Assembly: GCF_025567365.1 (NCBI RefSeq)
Contig: NZ_JAOQJG010000004.1
Span: 216,060 to 280,059 of the forward strand
Length of the DNA: 64,000 bases
From: Anaerostipes amylophilus
GTDB taxonomy: Bacteria; Bacillota; Clostridia; Lachnospirales; Lachnospiraceae
Direction: 5' to 3'
The notes under the pieces are model-generated. The model saw nothing but the letters and a program-made list of their open reading frames with translations, was not told the DNA's origin and did not search any database. A program made the position numbers and the translations under genes. Position 1 is the stretch's first letter. Every line of letters starts with the position of its first letter. Shown here one piece after another: positions 8,236 through 16,533 of the stretch.

Positions 8236-9570
8236 ATGATGTCAATGAAGAAGATTTTAGTGGCTTTAATGAGCATGACATTGTTGTTTACAACGATACC
8301 AGTATCTGCTGCAGAAGATGATGGGATTCAGATAACATGCAATAAACTTACAGATCAGGATGAGCCATATACATCAACGGATGAGGATGGAAATGAGATC
8401 ACAGTATATACGTTGTCAGCGTTGGCAAGATATTACGATCAGACACTTTATCTGCCGAATCCAAGATGTTTTACATTGACAACAGAGACGGGAGATTTAA
8501 GTCATATCACGGCAGAGATGGATACATCCACAGATAACGGACTTGGAAAGAAAGACATCAAACTGACGATTAAGAGTAGGGCAAAGAATAAAGCAGAGAT
8601 TGAAGCTAATTTTTCAAGCAAGACAGTTAAAACTGGACTTAATTTCAATGCAAGGATACTGGTTAAAGGTGCAGATGGAACGATTCTTAAAAAGATTCCG
8701 CTTGCGTACAGCACACCAGCTCTTACAGATGAACATGATGCACCAAGATTTCATACATTGAGTCCATGGTCTGGAACGTCAAAATACAACTATGATCTGG
8801 AAGACTATTATAAGGTATCAGGAACCGTTGATGTTTACGCAAAGAATCCAAAGGTTTCTTACACATATAAGGCGCTCGGTACATATGGTCTTAAAAATTT
8901 CCTTTTGAATATGGACAATGACAAGACAAAAACCAATAATAGTTTCACATTTACAAATGGAAAGATCACGATTGGTGCAAAAAATGGCAATCCGGGACAG
9001 AAAAATACGGTCACTTTAGTATGCAAGTCCTCTTATCTTAAGTCATTAAAAACACAACTGGCAAAAGCTTATTGTCAGAAGAAGATTTCAACGGCAGACG
9101 TGATCTTTGATGATCTTTCCGTAGAATATCGAAATGTCAATGGAAAGACTTATGAAAATGGGATTGGAGATAACGGACAGGGATGTGTGATCGGCGGTGC
9201 GATGGACCCAATTTATCTGGGATTTCATGCGACAGTGAAACCGGCCGGAAAAGTAAAGATAACATCTTACAAAAAGACAAAAACAACCATCAAATTAAGA
9301 TGGAAAAAGCTTTCAACACCGGTCAGCGGCTATATGATCTATCGTTCCACAAGAAAATCATCTGGTTATAAGAAGATCAAGACGGTATCATCCAAAACAA
9401 GTTCTTATACAAATAAGAGATTGAAAAGAGGAAAAACATATTATTATAAGATTCGTCCATATCGTACAGTGAAATACAGCTATAAGACCTCGAAGAAAAA
9501 GACAAAGACATTGTCAAGAAAAGCATATGGAAGTTATGGATATGTAAAGAAAATCAAAACAAAAAGATAA
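8236..9570 (+). CDS. Secreted protein with C-terminal fibronectin III-like domain
   Basis: A 444-residue exported protein of unknown function. The signal peptide has a lysine-rich start, the hydrophobic stretch LVALMSMTLLFTTIPVSA and probable cleavage before AEDD. The middle (about 40-330) matches nothing I recognise. The last about 110 residues (VKITSYKKTKTTIKLRWKKL, SGYMIYRSTRKSSGYKKI, KTYYYKIRPY) have the pattern of a fibronectin type III repeat and are very rich in Lys, Ser and Thr. There is no LPXTG anchor. AGAAGGAGAGG lies immediately upstream, so the ATG at 8239 or 8245 may be used instead of 8236. It could be an adhesin or a wall-associated binding protein. Confidence 0.72.
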   Translation: MMSMKKILVALMSMTLLFTTIPVSAAEDDGIQITCNKLTDQDEPYTSTDEDGNEITVYTLSALARYYDQTLYLPNPRCFTLTTETGDLSHITAEMDTSTDNGLGKKDIKLTIKSRAKNKAEIEANFSSKTVKTGLNFNARILVKGADGTILKKIPLAYSTPALTDEHDAPRFHTLSPWSGTSKYNYDLEDYYKVSGTVDVYAKNPKVSYTYKALGTYGLKNFLLNMDNDKTKTNNSFTFTNGKITIGAKNGNPGQKNTVTLVCKSSYLKSLKTQLAKAYCQKKISTADVIFDDLSVEYRNVNGKTYENGIGDNGQGCVIGGAMDPIYLGFHATVKPAGKVKITSYKKTKTTIKLRWKKLSTPVSGYMIYRSTRKSSGYKKIKTVSSKTSSYTNKRLKRGKTYYYKIRPYRTVKYSYKTSKKKTKTLSRKAYGSYGYVKKIKTKR

Positions 9571-9576
9571 AGTATA

Positions 9577-9625
9577 AAATAAAACAGACAGTTGGTCATC
9601 AATACTCAGCTGTCTGTTTTATTTT
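9577..9625. terminator. Bidirectional terminator
   Basis: The stem has aaataaaacagacag (9577-9591) and ctgtctgttttattt (9610-9624), with T-rich tails in both directions. It separates the secreted-protein gene from the convergent acidic-protein gene. Confidence 0.85.
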
Positions 9626-9639
9626 GCACTTAAATTATA

Positions 9640-9948
9640 TTACTCTTCGTCTTCTGTAGATGGAGTTTCCCCTGCTTCATCTTCTTCGTCTGCACTATCA
9701 TTGCTTTCTGTGATATTGATGGAAACATAGTCTCGGTCATCCTTTGTTGGCTCGTGGAAGATTTCTTCTTCGTCGAAAGAGTCATCATCAAAAGAATCTT
9801 CATCGAAATCATCATCAATATCATCTCCTGATACTTCTTTGACTTTATCGATAATAGCTTTGATCTGATCACGGGCAACGTATGCGATACCAGCGACTGT
9901 AGCCAGTGCAGTTGCTAATTTAAAAAGGTCTTTGAATGTTTTCTTCAT
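9640..9948 (-). CDS. Small very acidic protein with N-terminal hydrophobic segment
   Basis: A 102-residue protein I do not recognise. The N-terminus FKLATALATVAGIAYVARDQ is hydrophobic and could insert in the membrane, followed by the basic stretch KAIIDKVKEV. The second half is almost entirely Asp, Glu and Ser (DDIDDDFDEDSFDDDSFDEEE and a run of EDEE at the end), so it is probably disordered. The ribosome site GAAAGGAG lies 11 bases upstream on the minus strand. The gene stands alone, convergent to the secreted-protein gene and divergent from rpiA. The codon pattern looks real rather than a shadow, since no gene opposes it. Confidence 0.7.
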   Translation of the reverse strand: MKKTFKDLFKLATALATVAGIAYVARDQIKAIIDKVKEVSGDDIDDDFDEDSFDDDSFDEEEIFHEPTKDDRDYVSINITESNDSADEEDEAGETPSTEDEE

Positions 9949-10013
9949 AACGAAAAAACTCCTTTCTTTTTTCTATTATTTTATACTGAATCAAAGAAAA
10001 AAGCAATCCAGGA

Positions 10014-10041
10014 TTGACAAAATAAAATTTCGTGATAATAT
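10014..10041 (+). promoter_or_regulatory. Sigma-A-type promoter of rpiA
   Basis: TTGACA (10014-10019), 16-base spacer, TAATAT (10036-10041) with an upstream TG (extended -10). The segment AAAATAAAATTT occurs at 10019 and again at 10050, flanking the -10 region. Confidence 0.6.
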
Positions 10042-10083
10042 GATATTGTAAAATAAAATTTTGCAAACAAGGAGGAAAGCAAG

Positions 10084-10704
10084 ATGAAACGTTTGTGTGC
10101 AAAAGCAGCCCTTGAACTGGTGCCAGATCATGGTACGATCGGACTTGGAGGTGGGGAGACGATCAGCTATCTTTGTGAATATATCAAAGAAGCAGGAAAA
10201 GCTATAGAAGCTATAACACCATCTGATCAGACAAAGAAAGTATGCAAACAGCTTGGAATTACAGTAATAGATATTAATGAGGCCCAAGATGTGACTATAG
10301 CATTTGATGGATGTGATGAAGTAGATCAAAACCTGAATGCATATAAAAGTGGTGGTGGGATTCATACAAAAGAGAAGATTATTGCAAAGATGGCACAAGA
10401 GTATGTATTACTTGTGGATGAGACAAAGGTTGTAGAGAAACTCGACTGTAAAGTACCGATTGTTCTTGAAATTGTGCCAGAGGCAGCAAGTTATGTTACA
10501 AAGGAAGCAAAAAAACTTGGAGCAAAAGTAAAAGAGAGAAATGAAAAATTGCTGGAACTGTATTTTGAAGGAATCAGTGATCTTAAGAAACTAGATCAAG
10601 ACTTAAAACAGATCACAGGAGTTATTGAGATATCGCTATTTTATCAGATAGCAGCTAAGGTAGTTGTAGCAGGAACAGATGATATCAAGATCATCGAGAG
10701 ATAA
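10084..10704 (+). CDS. rpiA: Ribose-5-phosphate isomerase A
   Basis: A 206-residue enzyme that interconverts ribose 5-phosphate and ribulose 5-phosphate in the pentose phosphate pathway. The catalytic region FDGCDEVDQNL...YKSGGGIHTKEKI aligns with the usual FDGADE...KGGGA...EK: the key Asp residues, Lys and Glu are kept, while some glycine-loop residues differ (Ala to Cys, KGGGA to KSGGG). The phosphate loop GLGGGET replaces the usual GxGTGST. It is shorter than the Escherichia coli enzyme (219). AAGGAGG precedes the start. These changes suggest a divergent branch, but no catalytic residue is lost. Confidence 0.82.
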   Translation: MKRLCAKAALELVPDHGTIGLGGGETISYLCEYIKEAGKAIEAITPSDQTKKVCKQLGITVIDINEAQDVTIAFDGCDEVDQNLNAYKSGGGIHTKEKIIAKMAQEYVLLVDETKVVEKLDCKVPIVLEIVPEAASYVTKEAKKLGAKVKERNEKLLELYFEGISDLKKLDQDLKQITGVIEISLFYQIAAKVVVAGTDDIKIIER

Positions 10705-10717
10705 AAGGAAAAGAAAG

Positions 10718-11683
10718 ATGAGTACATGGGGAATTTTAGGTTGCGGAACAATTGCAAATGAGATGGCAGAAACGTTTATAAAGATGGGGCATGAAATCTA
10801 CGGAGTCAGCAATCGAACTTTGGAAAAAGCAGAAAAATTTGCAGAGACTTATGGAGTAAAACATGTCTTTAAGACATATGAAGAAATGCTTGCTGATGAG
10901 AAGATTGATATCATTTATATCGCAACACCACACAGCAGACATTATGAAAATATGATGCAAGCAGTCAAAGCAGGAAAGCATGTCTTATGTGAAAAAGCAA
11001 TTACTGTCAATGCAGCACAGTTAGAAGAAGTATTAAAACTTGCTGAAAAAAAGCACGTTGTTGTAAGAGAAGCGATGACGATCTCTCATATGCCATTATA
11101 TAAGAAACTAAAAGAACGAATCAAAGAAGGAGCCATTGGAAAGACAAAGATGGTTCAGGTTAATTTTGGAAGTAATAAAGGATATGATTCTACAAATAGA
11201 TTTTTTGCATTAGAAGCAGCAGGAGGAGCGTTATTAGATATTGGGGTTTATGCGACATCATTTGCAAGAACATTTTTGAGTGAAATACCAAATACGATCC
11301 TTACAACAGTTGAATATCTAGAGACAGGTGCTGATGAACAATCAGGAATCATTATGAAGAATACAAAAGGTGAGATGGTAGTTATGTGTCTGACACTTCG
11401 TGCCAAACAGCCAAAACGAGGAGTTGTGACAGGAGATAAAGGATATATTGAAGTATATGAATATCCAAGAGCATGTAAGGCAACGATCACAAATACAGAG
11501 ACTGGAGAAGTAGAAATAGTTGAAGCAGGAAAGACAGAAGATGCATTGAAATATGAAGTAGAAGCAATGGAAGCTGCAGTCGGTGGAGAATATAGTGATG
11601 ATAATCCAGAGATCACAAGAGATACTATGAAGATTTTAACAAGTGTTAAAACGCAGTGGGGAATGAAATATCCGTTTGAGTAA
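10718..11683 (+). CDS. Gfo/Idh/MocA-family NAD(P)-dependent oxidoreductase
   Basis: A 321-residue dehydrogenase with an N-terminal Rossmann fold (WGILGCGTIANEMAE) and the family motif LCEKAITVN, the EKP-like site whose lysine takes part in hydride transfer; here the third residue is Ala instead of Pro. The substrate is usually a sugar or cyclitol, but the sequence does not say which. An upstream methionine at 10679 overlaps rpiA and has no ribosome site; AAAAGGAAAAG before 10718 fits the start. The gene follows rpiA after 13 bases and probably shares its transcript. A second family member lies at 30.7 kb. Confidence 0.85.
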   Translation: MSTWGILGCGTIANEMAETFIKMGHEIYGVSNRTLEKAEKFAETYGVKHVFKTYEEMLADEKIDIIYIATPHSRHYENMMQAVKAGKHVLCEKAITVNAAQLEEVLKLAEKKHVVVREAMTISHMPLYKKLKERIKEGAIGKTKMVQVNFGSNKGYDSTNRFFALEAAGGALLDIGVYATSFARTFLSEIPNTILTTVEYLETGADEQSGIIMKNTKGEMVVMCLTLRAKQPKRGVVTGDKGYIEVYEYPRACKATITNTETGEVEIVEAGKTEDALKYEVEAMEAAVGGEYSDDNPEITRDTMKILTSVKTQWGMKYPFE

Positions 11684-11709
11684 AGAATAGATAAAACTAA
11701 GGATTTGAC

Positions 11710-11738
11710 TAGACGGAGCTTTTCTTATCGGTTATACT
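11710..11738 (+). promoter_or_regulatory. Promoter of the CorA-family gene
   Basis: TAGACG (11710-11715), 17 bases, TATACT (11733-11738). An overlapping TTGACT at 11705 would give a 22-base spacer, too long. The start codon at 11771 lies about 25 bases past the expected transcription start. Confidence 0.5.
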
Positions 11739-11770
11739 TAATAAGTATGAAAACGGAGAGGAGCGATAAG

Positions 11771-12718
11771 ATGATCCAGATTTATAAGAATTATGAAGGT
11801 AAAAAAGAATTAGAAGAATTAGATCATATTGAACTGGAATCATGGGTAATGGTCACAGATCCGACAATGGAAGAGTTGACGAGTATATCGGTTGATTATA
11901 AGATCGATATGGATGACCTGAAAGCGGCACTGGATACAGAAGAACGCTCCCGATTAGAGAATGAAGATGACTATACGATGATTCTTGTGAATATTCCTGT
12001 TGTGGAAGAAGAAAATGGGAAAAAATGGTACGAGACGATTCCATTGGGAATTTTTATTACCAGGAAGATCGTATTTACGGTATGTCTAAAGCAGACAAAT
12101 ATTTTAAAGCAGTTTGTAGATGGTCTTGTATCGAATTTTTATACCTATATGAAGACAAGATTTGTCTATCAGATACTGTATAACAATGCAGCACTGTTTT
12201 TGTACTATCTACGCGTGATCGATCAGAGAGCAAATCAGGTAGAAGATCTTCTGCATGAGACATATCAGAATCAAGATTTAATTCAGCTTTATGATCTGGA
12301 AAAATGTCTTGTGTATTTTACAACCGCATTGAAATCAAATGAAGTGGTATTAGAGAAATTAAGGAAACATATTGGCTTAAGACATTATGAAGAAGATCAG
12401 GAACTGTTAGAGGATGTTATCATTGAGAATAAGCAGGCGATGGAGATGACGGATATCTATCATAATATCTTAAGAAGTACAATGTCACTGTTTGGATCGA
12501 TCATTGATAATAACCTGAATCAGGTCATGAAATTCCTTGCAGCGATCACGATCATACTAGAATTGCCAACGATGATCTCCGGACTTTATGGAATGAATGT
12601 CAACGTGGCAGGAATGCCATTTGCGACGAAGACTTATGGATTTGCTGCAATTTCTATATTTTCAGTTATTGTATGCCTGATCGCTGTATATATCCTGAAA
12701 AAGAAGAATATTTTATAA
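11771..12718 (+). CDS. CorA-family divalent cation (magnesium) transporter
   Basis: A 315-residue membrane protein of the CorA family. It has a long N-terminal cytoplasmic domain, then two C-terminal membrane helices; the first ends in the signature YGMNVNV that forms the selectivity loop, and the second is FAAISIFSVIVCLIAVYIL. A longer reading frame starts at 11705, inside the promoter; GGAGAGGAG (11755-11763) supports 11771. It faces sigG tail to tail. The likely ion is magnesium, though relatives also carry cobalt or nickel. Confidence 0.92.
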   Translation: MIQIYKNYEGKKELEELDHIELESWVMVTDPTMEELTSISVDYKIDMDDLKAALDTEERSRLENEDDYTMILVNIPVVEEENGKKWYETIPLGIFITRKIVFTVCLKQTNILKQFVDGLVSNFYTYMKTRFVYQILYNNAALFLYYLRVIDQRANQVEDLLHETYQNQDLIQLYDLEKCLVYFTTALKSNEVVLEKLRKHIGLRHYEEDQELLEDVIIENKQAMEMTDIYHNILRSTMSLFGSIIDNNLNQVMKFLAAITIILELPTMISGLYGMNVNVAGMPFATKTYGFAAISIFSVIVCLIAVYILKKKNIL

Positions 12719-12724
12719 TGGATT

Positions 12725-12753
12725 ATGAAGAATCACGCAAGGTGGTTCTTCAT
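12725..12753. terminator. Hairpin between convergent corA-family gene and sigG
   Basis: ATGAAGAATCAC (12725-12736) pairs with GTGGTTCTTCAT (12742-12753), one T-G wobble included. The right arm lies inside the 3' end of sigG. T-tracts are weak on both sides, so efficiency is uncertain. Confidence 0.5.
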
Positions 12754-13509
12754 TTGCTTTAGTGCATTTTTTTCAAGACGGCTGACTTGTGCTTGTGAGA
12801 TAGAAATTTCATCTGCAACTTCTGTTTGAGTTTTGCCCTCGAAGAAACGCATTTTTATAATATCATATTCGCGGTCTGGAAGATGGTTCATAGCTTCTTT
12901 CAATGCAATGGATTCTACCCAGACAGCTTCCTTGTTTTTTTTGTCTTTTACCTGATCCATCAGATAAAGCGTATCGCCGCCATCCTGATACACTGGTTCA
13001 TAAAGAGAAAGAGGGGTTGCGATGGCATCGAGGGCAAACAAGACATCTTCTTTTTTCATATCAATTTCTTTTGCGATGGCATCAATTGTTGGTTCATGAT
13101 TTAATTTCTTTGTAAGAGATTCCCTTGTGCTGATCGCTTTATAAGCAGTGTCACGAAGGGAACGGCTGACACGCAGACTATGATTGTCTCTTAAGTAACG
13201 TTTTACCTCTCCGATGATCATTGGAACGGCATAAGTAGAAAATTTCACATTCAGATTACGGTCAAAATTATCAATAGCTTTCATAAGCCCGATACAGCCA
13301 ACTTGAAAGAGATCATCTGCATTTTCCCCGCTGGAAGAAAATCTTTGGATAATACTTAAAACAAGACGTAGATTTCCTTTGATATATTGTTCTCTGGCGT
13401 TGTTATCACCCTGCTCGATCTTTTCAAATAAAGCTTCTTTTTCTTCGTTGGAAAGTAAAGGAAGAGAAGAAGTATTAACACCGCAGATTTCCACTTTATT
13501 TCGTGCCAT
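12733..13509 (-). CDS. sigG: RNA polymerase sporulation sigma factor sigma-G
   Basis: A 258-residue forespore sigma factor that directs late forespore genes such as SASP and germination genes. The N-terminus MARNKVEICGVNTSSLPLLS is the hallmark of sigma-G. Region 2 (DDLFQVGCIGLMKAIDNFD, VKFSTYAVPMIIGEVKRYLRD) and the region 4 helix-turn-helix (TQTEVADEISISQAQVSRLE) are intact. GGAGG nine bases upstream selects this start over an ATG five codons earlier. In many spore formers sigG follows spoIIGA-sigE; here it is alone, with an unrelated binding-protein gene diverging from it. Confidence 0.96.
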   Translation of the reverse strand: MARNKVEICGVNTSSLPLLSNEEKEALFEKIEQGDNNAREQYIKGNLRLVLSIIQRFSSSGENADDLFQVGCIGLMKAIDNFDRNLNVKFSTYAVPMIIGEVKRYLRDNHSLRVSRSLRDTAYKAISTRESLTKKLNHEPTIDAIAKEIDMKKEDVLFALDAIATPLSLYEPVYQDGGDTLYLMDQVKDKKNKEAVWVESIALKEAMNHLPDREYDIIKMRFFEGKTQTEVADEISISQAQVSRLEKNALKQMKNHLA

Positions 13510-13595
13510 AATAAGTTCCTCCATTAGTGATTCGTTTAATAAAATGATGTACGGAATCAGCAGATTTTATACGTTGAAAAAAATGGAAGAGAAAA

Positions 13596-13624
13596 TTGAC
13601 TTATGATTTTGCCGGTGCTATCAT
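13596..13624 (+). promoter_or_regulatory. Promoter of the binding-lipoprotein gene
   Basis: TTGACT (13596-13601), 17-base spacer, TATCAT (13619-13624). AAAGGAGAG follows 7 bases before the start codon at 13655. Confidence 0.65.
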
Positions 13625-13654
13625 GAGGATAAATACAATCAAAGGAGAGTAAAG

Positions 13655-14488
13655 ATGAAGAAGATATTAGCTTCAATCATGATGGGAAGTCTTATATTTT
13701 GCTTAAGTGCATGCAATATGCCATGGCAGAAGAAAGATACGCAAAAAGAAGTGAAACGAGAAGTTATACAAGCAGACAAAGTACAGGGAACCATGAAAGA
13801 TATGACATTGAAAGTTGGTGTGTCAAATGATATGGCTCCATTTTCATATTACGATAAAGAGCAAAAGAAGATTGTAGGATTTGATATAGATCTGTTAGAT
13901 AAGATCAGCGATTATCTTGGCTTTGAATATAAGCTTTATCCGCTTAGTATGAAGCAGATTGAACAGAAGATAAAGAATAAGGAAATCAATCTTGCAATCG
14001 CAGGAATTTCAATTACAGATGAAAGACAGAGAGATTATTCGTTTACAGATATATATTATGAGACATATCTTCAGATCGTAGTCAATAAGAATGCGGACAT
14101 TACAGACCGGAAGGATGTAAAAAATATGACGATCGGCGTTGTTGAGGGAACTTCCAGTGAAGAATATGCGAAAGAATATCTCGCAGAGGATGGCAATAAG
14201 ATCAAGGTATATAAGACGGCAGAAGAAGTGTTTGAAAATCTTGAGGCAGACAAGATTGAAGCGACGATCTATGATGCATCAGGAATTCAGTCATATATGA
14301 ATACACATAAAGACACAACGAATCTTGAGGTGTTAGATGAACAGCTTAATTCTGAAGAAAGTAATTATGGTATTATGTTTGCGAAAGGATATAAGTATCT
14401 GGATCAATTTAATGTAGCACTGCAGGTTCTGAATAATGATGGAAGTTATCAGAAGATAAAAGAGCAGTGGATCAAGACAAAAGAATAG
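13655..14488 (+). CDS. Amino-acid ABC transporter substrate-binding lipoprotein
   Basis: A 277-residue extracytoplasmic solute-binding protein of family 3 (polar amino acids). The lipoprotein signal peptide ends in the lipobox LSAC (cysteine 20), which would be lipidated and anchored to the membrane. Family blocks are LKVGVSNDMAPFSYYD, VGFDIDLLDKISDYLG and IAGISITDERQRDYSFTDIY. No permease or ATPase gene lies beside it and a terminator follows, so it is an orphan; it may share a transporter encoded elsewhere or act as a sensor. The exact amino acid cannot be read from the sequence. Confidence 0.88.
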   Translation: MKKILASIMMGSLIFCLSACNMPWQKKDTQKEVKREVIQADKVQGTMKDMTLKVGVSNDMAPFSYYDKEQKKIVGFDIDLLDKISDYLGFEYKLYPLSMKQIEQKIKNKEINLAIAGISITDERQRDYSFTDIYYETYLQIVVNKNADITDRKDVKNMTIGVVEGTSSEEYAKEYLAEDGNKIKVYKTAEEVFENLEADKIEATIYDASGIQSYMNTHKDTTNLEVLDEQLNSEESNYGIMFAKGYKYLDQFNVALQVLNNDGSYQKIKEQWIKTKE

Positions 14489-14494
14489 GAGAAT

Positions 14495-14537
14495 AGAAAA
14501 GACGGACCAATGAAGATCATGTCCGTCTTTTCTTTTA
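14495..14537. terminator. Terminator after the binding-lipoprotein gene
   Basis: AGAAAAGACGGAC (14495-14507) pairs perfectly with GTCCGTCTTTTCT (14521-14533), followed by TTTT. It also lies just past the end of the convergent aminopeptidase gene. Confidence 0.9.
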
Positions 14538-14556
14538 TACAAATAAAATTTGGAGT

Positions 14557-16329
14557 TTAAAGTAATAAGGTTTTAAGCCATGAAACTTCATCTTCTTCAA
14601 GATGAGGAGCAAGGTTGTCATATACTAATTGCTGATAATCACGAAGAAGTTGATTCTCTTTATCGTTGAATAATGAAAGGTCAACGCCATCTAAATCGAT
14701 TGGCACAAGAGTCAGAGGTTCAAAATGAAGGAAAGCTCCATATTCGTTTTGCTGCCATTTCCTGCAAAGAAGCATGTTTTCTGTACGAATACCATATTTG
14801 CCAGGAACATAGACACCGGGTTCGTCGGTGATGACCATTCCAGGTTGCAATACGGCATCAAGATTTTCTGGGTTTGATCTCCAGCGGAAAGCATTTGGCC
14901 CTTCGTGAACCCCTAGAAAATATCCAACACCATGGCCGGTTCCGCAACGATAATCAACACCTTCTTCCCAGAGAGGTTCCCTTGCAAGAATATCAAGATT
15001 GCTGCCACGGCATCCTGAAAGAAATTTAGCATCAGCAAGCGTGAGCATAGATTTTAATACTAATGTAAAATATTTTCGCTCTTCATCAGAAATCGGACCG
15101 AGGATAAAGGTTCGTGTAACGTCAGTTGTACCGCCATAATATTGACCGCCAGAGTCGATAAGCAGCATTCCTTCAGCAGTTACAGCAATATCAGATTCTT
15201 CCGTAGACTGATAATGCATCATAGCAGCATGATCTTTGTATGCACAAATAGTTTCAAAACTTAATCCGACATAATCAGGCTGTTTTTTGCGTTCTGCTTC
15301 CAGATGGTCAGAAATTGATCGTTCTGTCATAGGAATCTTTCCGACATTTTTTTTCAGCCAGTACATAAATTTTGTCATGGCAACTCCGTCATTGATGTGA
15401 CATTCCTTTAAATGCTCCATCTGCGTTTCATTTTTGACAGCTTTCATAAGTTCGGTAGGATTTTTATCTTCTATGATCTTACATTTAAATAAAAGATTAT
15501 AATGAAAATAGTTAGTAAGATCTGGATCTAACAAAACATTTGTGTGCTGGTCTTTTAAGAAAGAGTCGATCTCACTGTAATCGCGGACCAGAATTCCATG
15601 TTCTTTAAAACGATTGAAAGCAGCAGCGGAAATGCAGTCTTTTCTTAAAAATAGAAAACATTTATCCATTGTGATCCATGCGTAACTATAAAATAAAGGA
15701 GTACAGGCAATATCTTCACCGCGCAGATTAAATAACCATGCTATATCAGGAAGTGAGGAAAGAAAAAAGGCATCGGCTCCTGCTGCAGATATTTTCTTTC
15801 GCACACGTTCAAGCTTTGAATCAGTATGTTCTCCGCTGTATTTGATATCGTGGCGGTAAACCACAGTTTTTGTCATTGCAGGACGATTATCTTCTGCCCA
15901 TAGATGCTCTACAAAATGTAGATCAAAACGAAAATCAAAGCCACATTTTTTGGAAAGTTTCGCAATTTTCTTTCCGTAGGAAGCAGAGATCATAAGCCCG
16001 TTTGTTCCAAGAACATCATTTGGGTGAAGATTTTGCTCCAGAAACTGAAGAGTTGTAGGGACACCGTAAACACCTTGTTTCATTAAAGTGATATCAGAAG
16101 AAATCTGTTGTTCGGCTTGCGTAAAATAACGTCCGTCGGTCCAAAGCCATCCTTCATTGGAACCTGCAAGAAAAGTGCCGGCAGAACCAGTAAAACCTGA
16201 AATATATTGTCTACATTTAAAATGATCATCCACATATTCAGATTGATGAGGATCTTCACTCGGAACGAGATAATATGTAACGTTTTGAGTTCTCATTATA
16301 TCACGAAGTTTCATAAAATTTGTATTCAT
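14557..16329 (-). CDS. pepP: Xaa-Pro aminopeptidase (M24B family)
   Basis: A 590-residue cytoplasmic metallopeptidase that removes N-terminal residues preceding proline. The long form has two creatinase-like N-terminal domains and a C-terminal pita-bread catalytic domain. Metal-site motifs are in order: LLIDSGGQYYGGTTDVTRTF (two Asp), GTGHGVGYFLGVHEGP (His), ITDEPGVY (Glu) and GIRTENMLL (Glu). GGAGG 7 bases before 16329 supports this start; the ATG five codons earlier overlaps the ribosome site. The gene is monocistronic and divergent from the phosphofructokinase gene. Confidence 0.95.
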   Translation of the reverse strand: MNTNFMKLRDIMRTQNVTYYLVPSEDPHQSEYVDDHFKCRQYISGFTGSAGTFLAGSNEGWLWTDGRYFTQAEQQISSDITLMKQGVYGVPTTLQFLEQNLHPNDVLGTNGLMISASYGKKIAKLSKKCGFDFRFDLHFVEHLWAEDNRPAMTKTVVYRHDIKYSGEHTDSKLERVRKKISAAGADAFFLSSLPDIAWLFNLRGEDIACTPLFYSYAWITMDKCFLFLRKDCISAAAFNRFKEHGILVRDYSEIDSFLKDQHTNVLLDPDLTNYFHYNLLFKCKIIEDKNPTELMKAVKNETQMEHLKECHINDGVAMTKFMYWLKKNVGKIPMTERSISDHLEAERKKQPDYVGLSFETICAYKDHAAMMHYQSTEESDIAVTAEGMLLIDSGGQYYGGTTDVTRTFILGPISDEERKYFTLVLKSMLTLADAKFLSGCRGSNLDILAREPLWEEGVDYRCGTGHGVGYFLGVHEGPNAFRWRSNPENLDAVLQPGMVITDEPGVYVPGKYGIRTENMLLCRKWQQNEYGAFLHFEPLTLVPIDLDGVDLSLFNDKENQLLRDYQQLVYDNLAPHLEEDEVSWLKTLLL

Positions 16330-16439
16330 GATCAATACCTCCATTTGTCATATTTAATGCACTGTAAAAATTATCAGTAGTGCATGTTTATATTAATTAT
16401 AGTAGATTGATAAAAATTCGTAAAGAAAAATGAAATGGG

Positions 16440-16496
16440 GAGTGAGCATTATTTCACTCAAAAAAGTTGAAAAGAACAAATGAGATAATGTATAAT
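16440..16496 (+). promoter_or_regulatory. Promoter and upstream inverted repeat of the phosphofructokinase gene
   Basis: TTGAAA (16467-16472), 18-base spacer, and consensus TATAAT (16491-16496). Directly upstream, GAGTGA (16440-16445) and TCACTC (16454-16459) form an inverted repeat with an 8-base gap that could be an operator. Assignment of the operator is speculative. Confidence 0.6.
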
Positions 16497-16533
16497 CACT
16501 TTGAACAAATATAAAAGTATAAAGGAGAAAACT

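Noticed and set aside
11705..11770. N-terminal extension of the CorA-family protein
   Set aside because: It covers the promoter and has no ribosome site; GGAGAGGAG is directly before 11771.
13510..13600. Sigma-F/G promoter upstream of sigG
   Set aside because: GTATA and CATTTTA can be seen on the minus strand, but about 21 bases apart, too far for a convincing forespore promoter.
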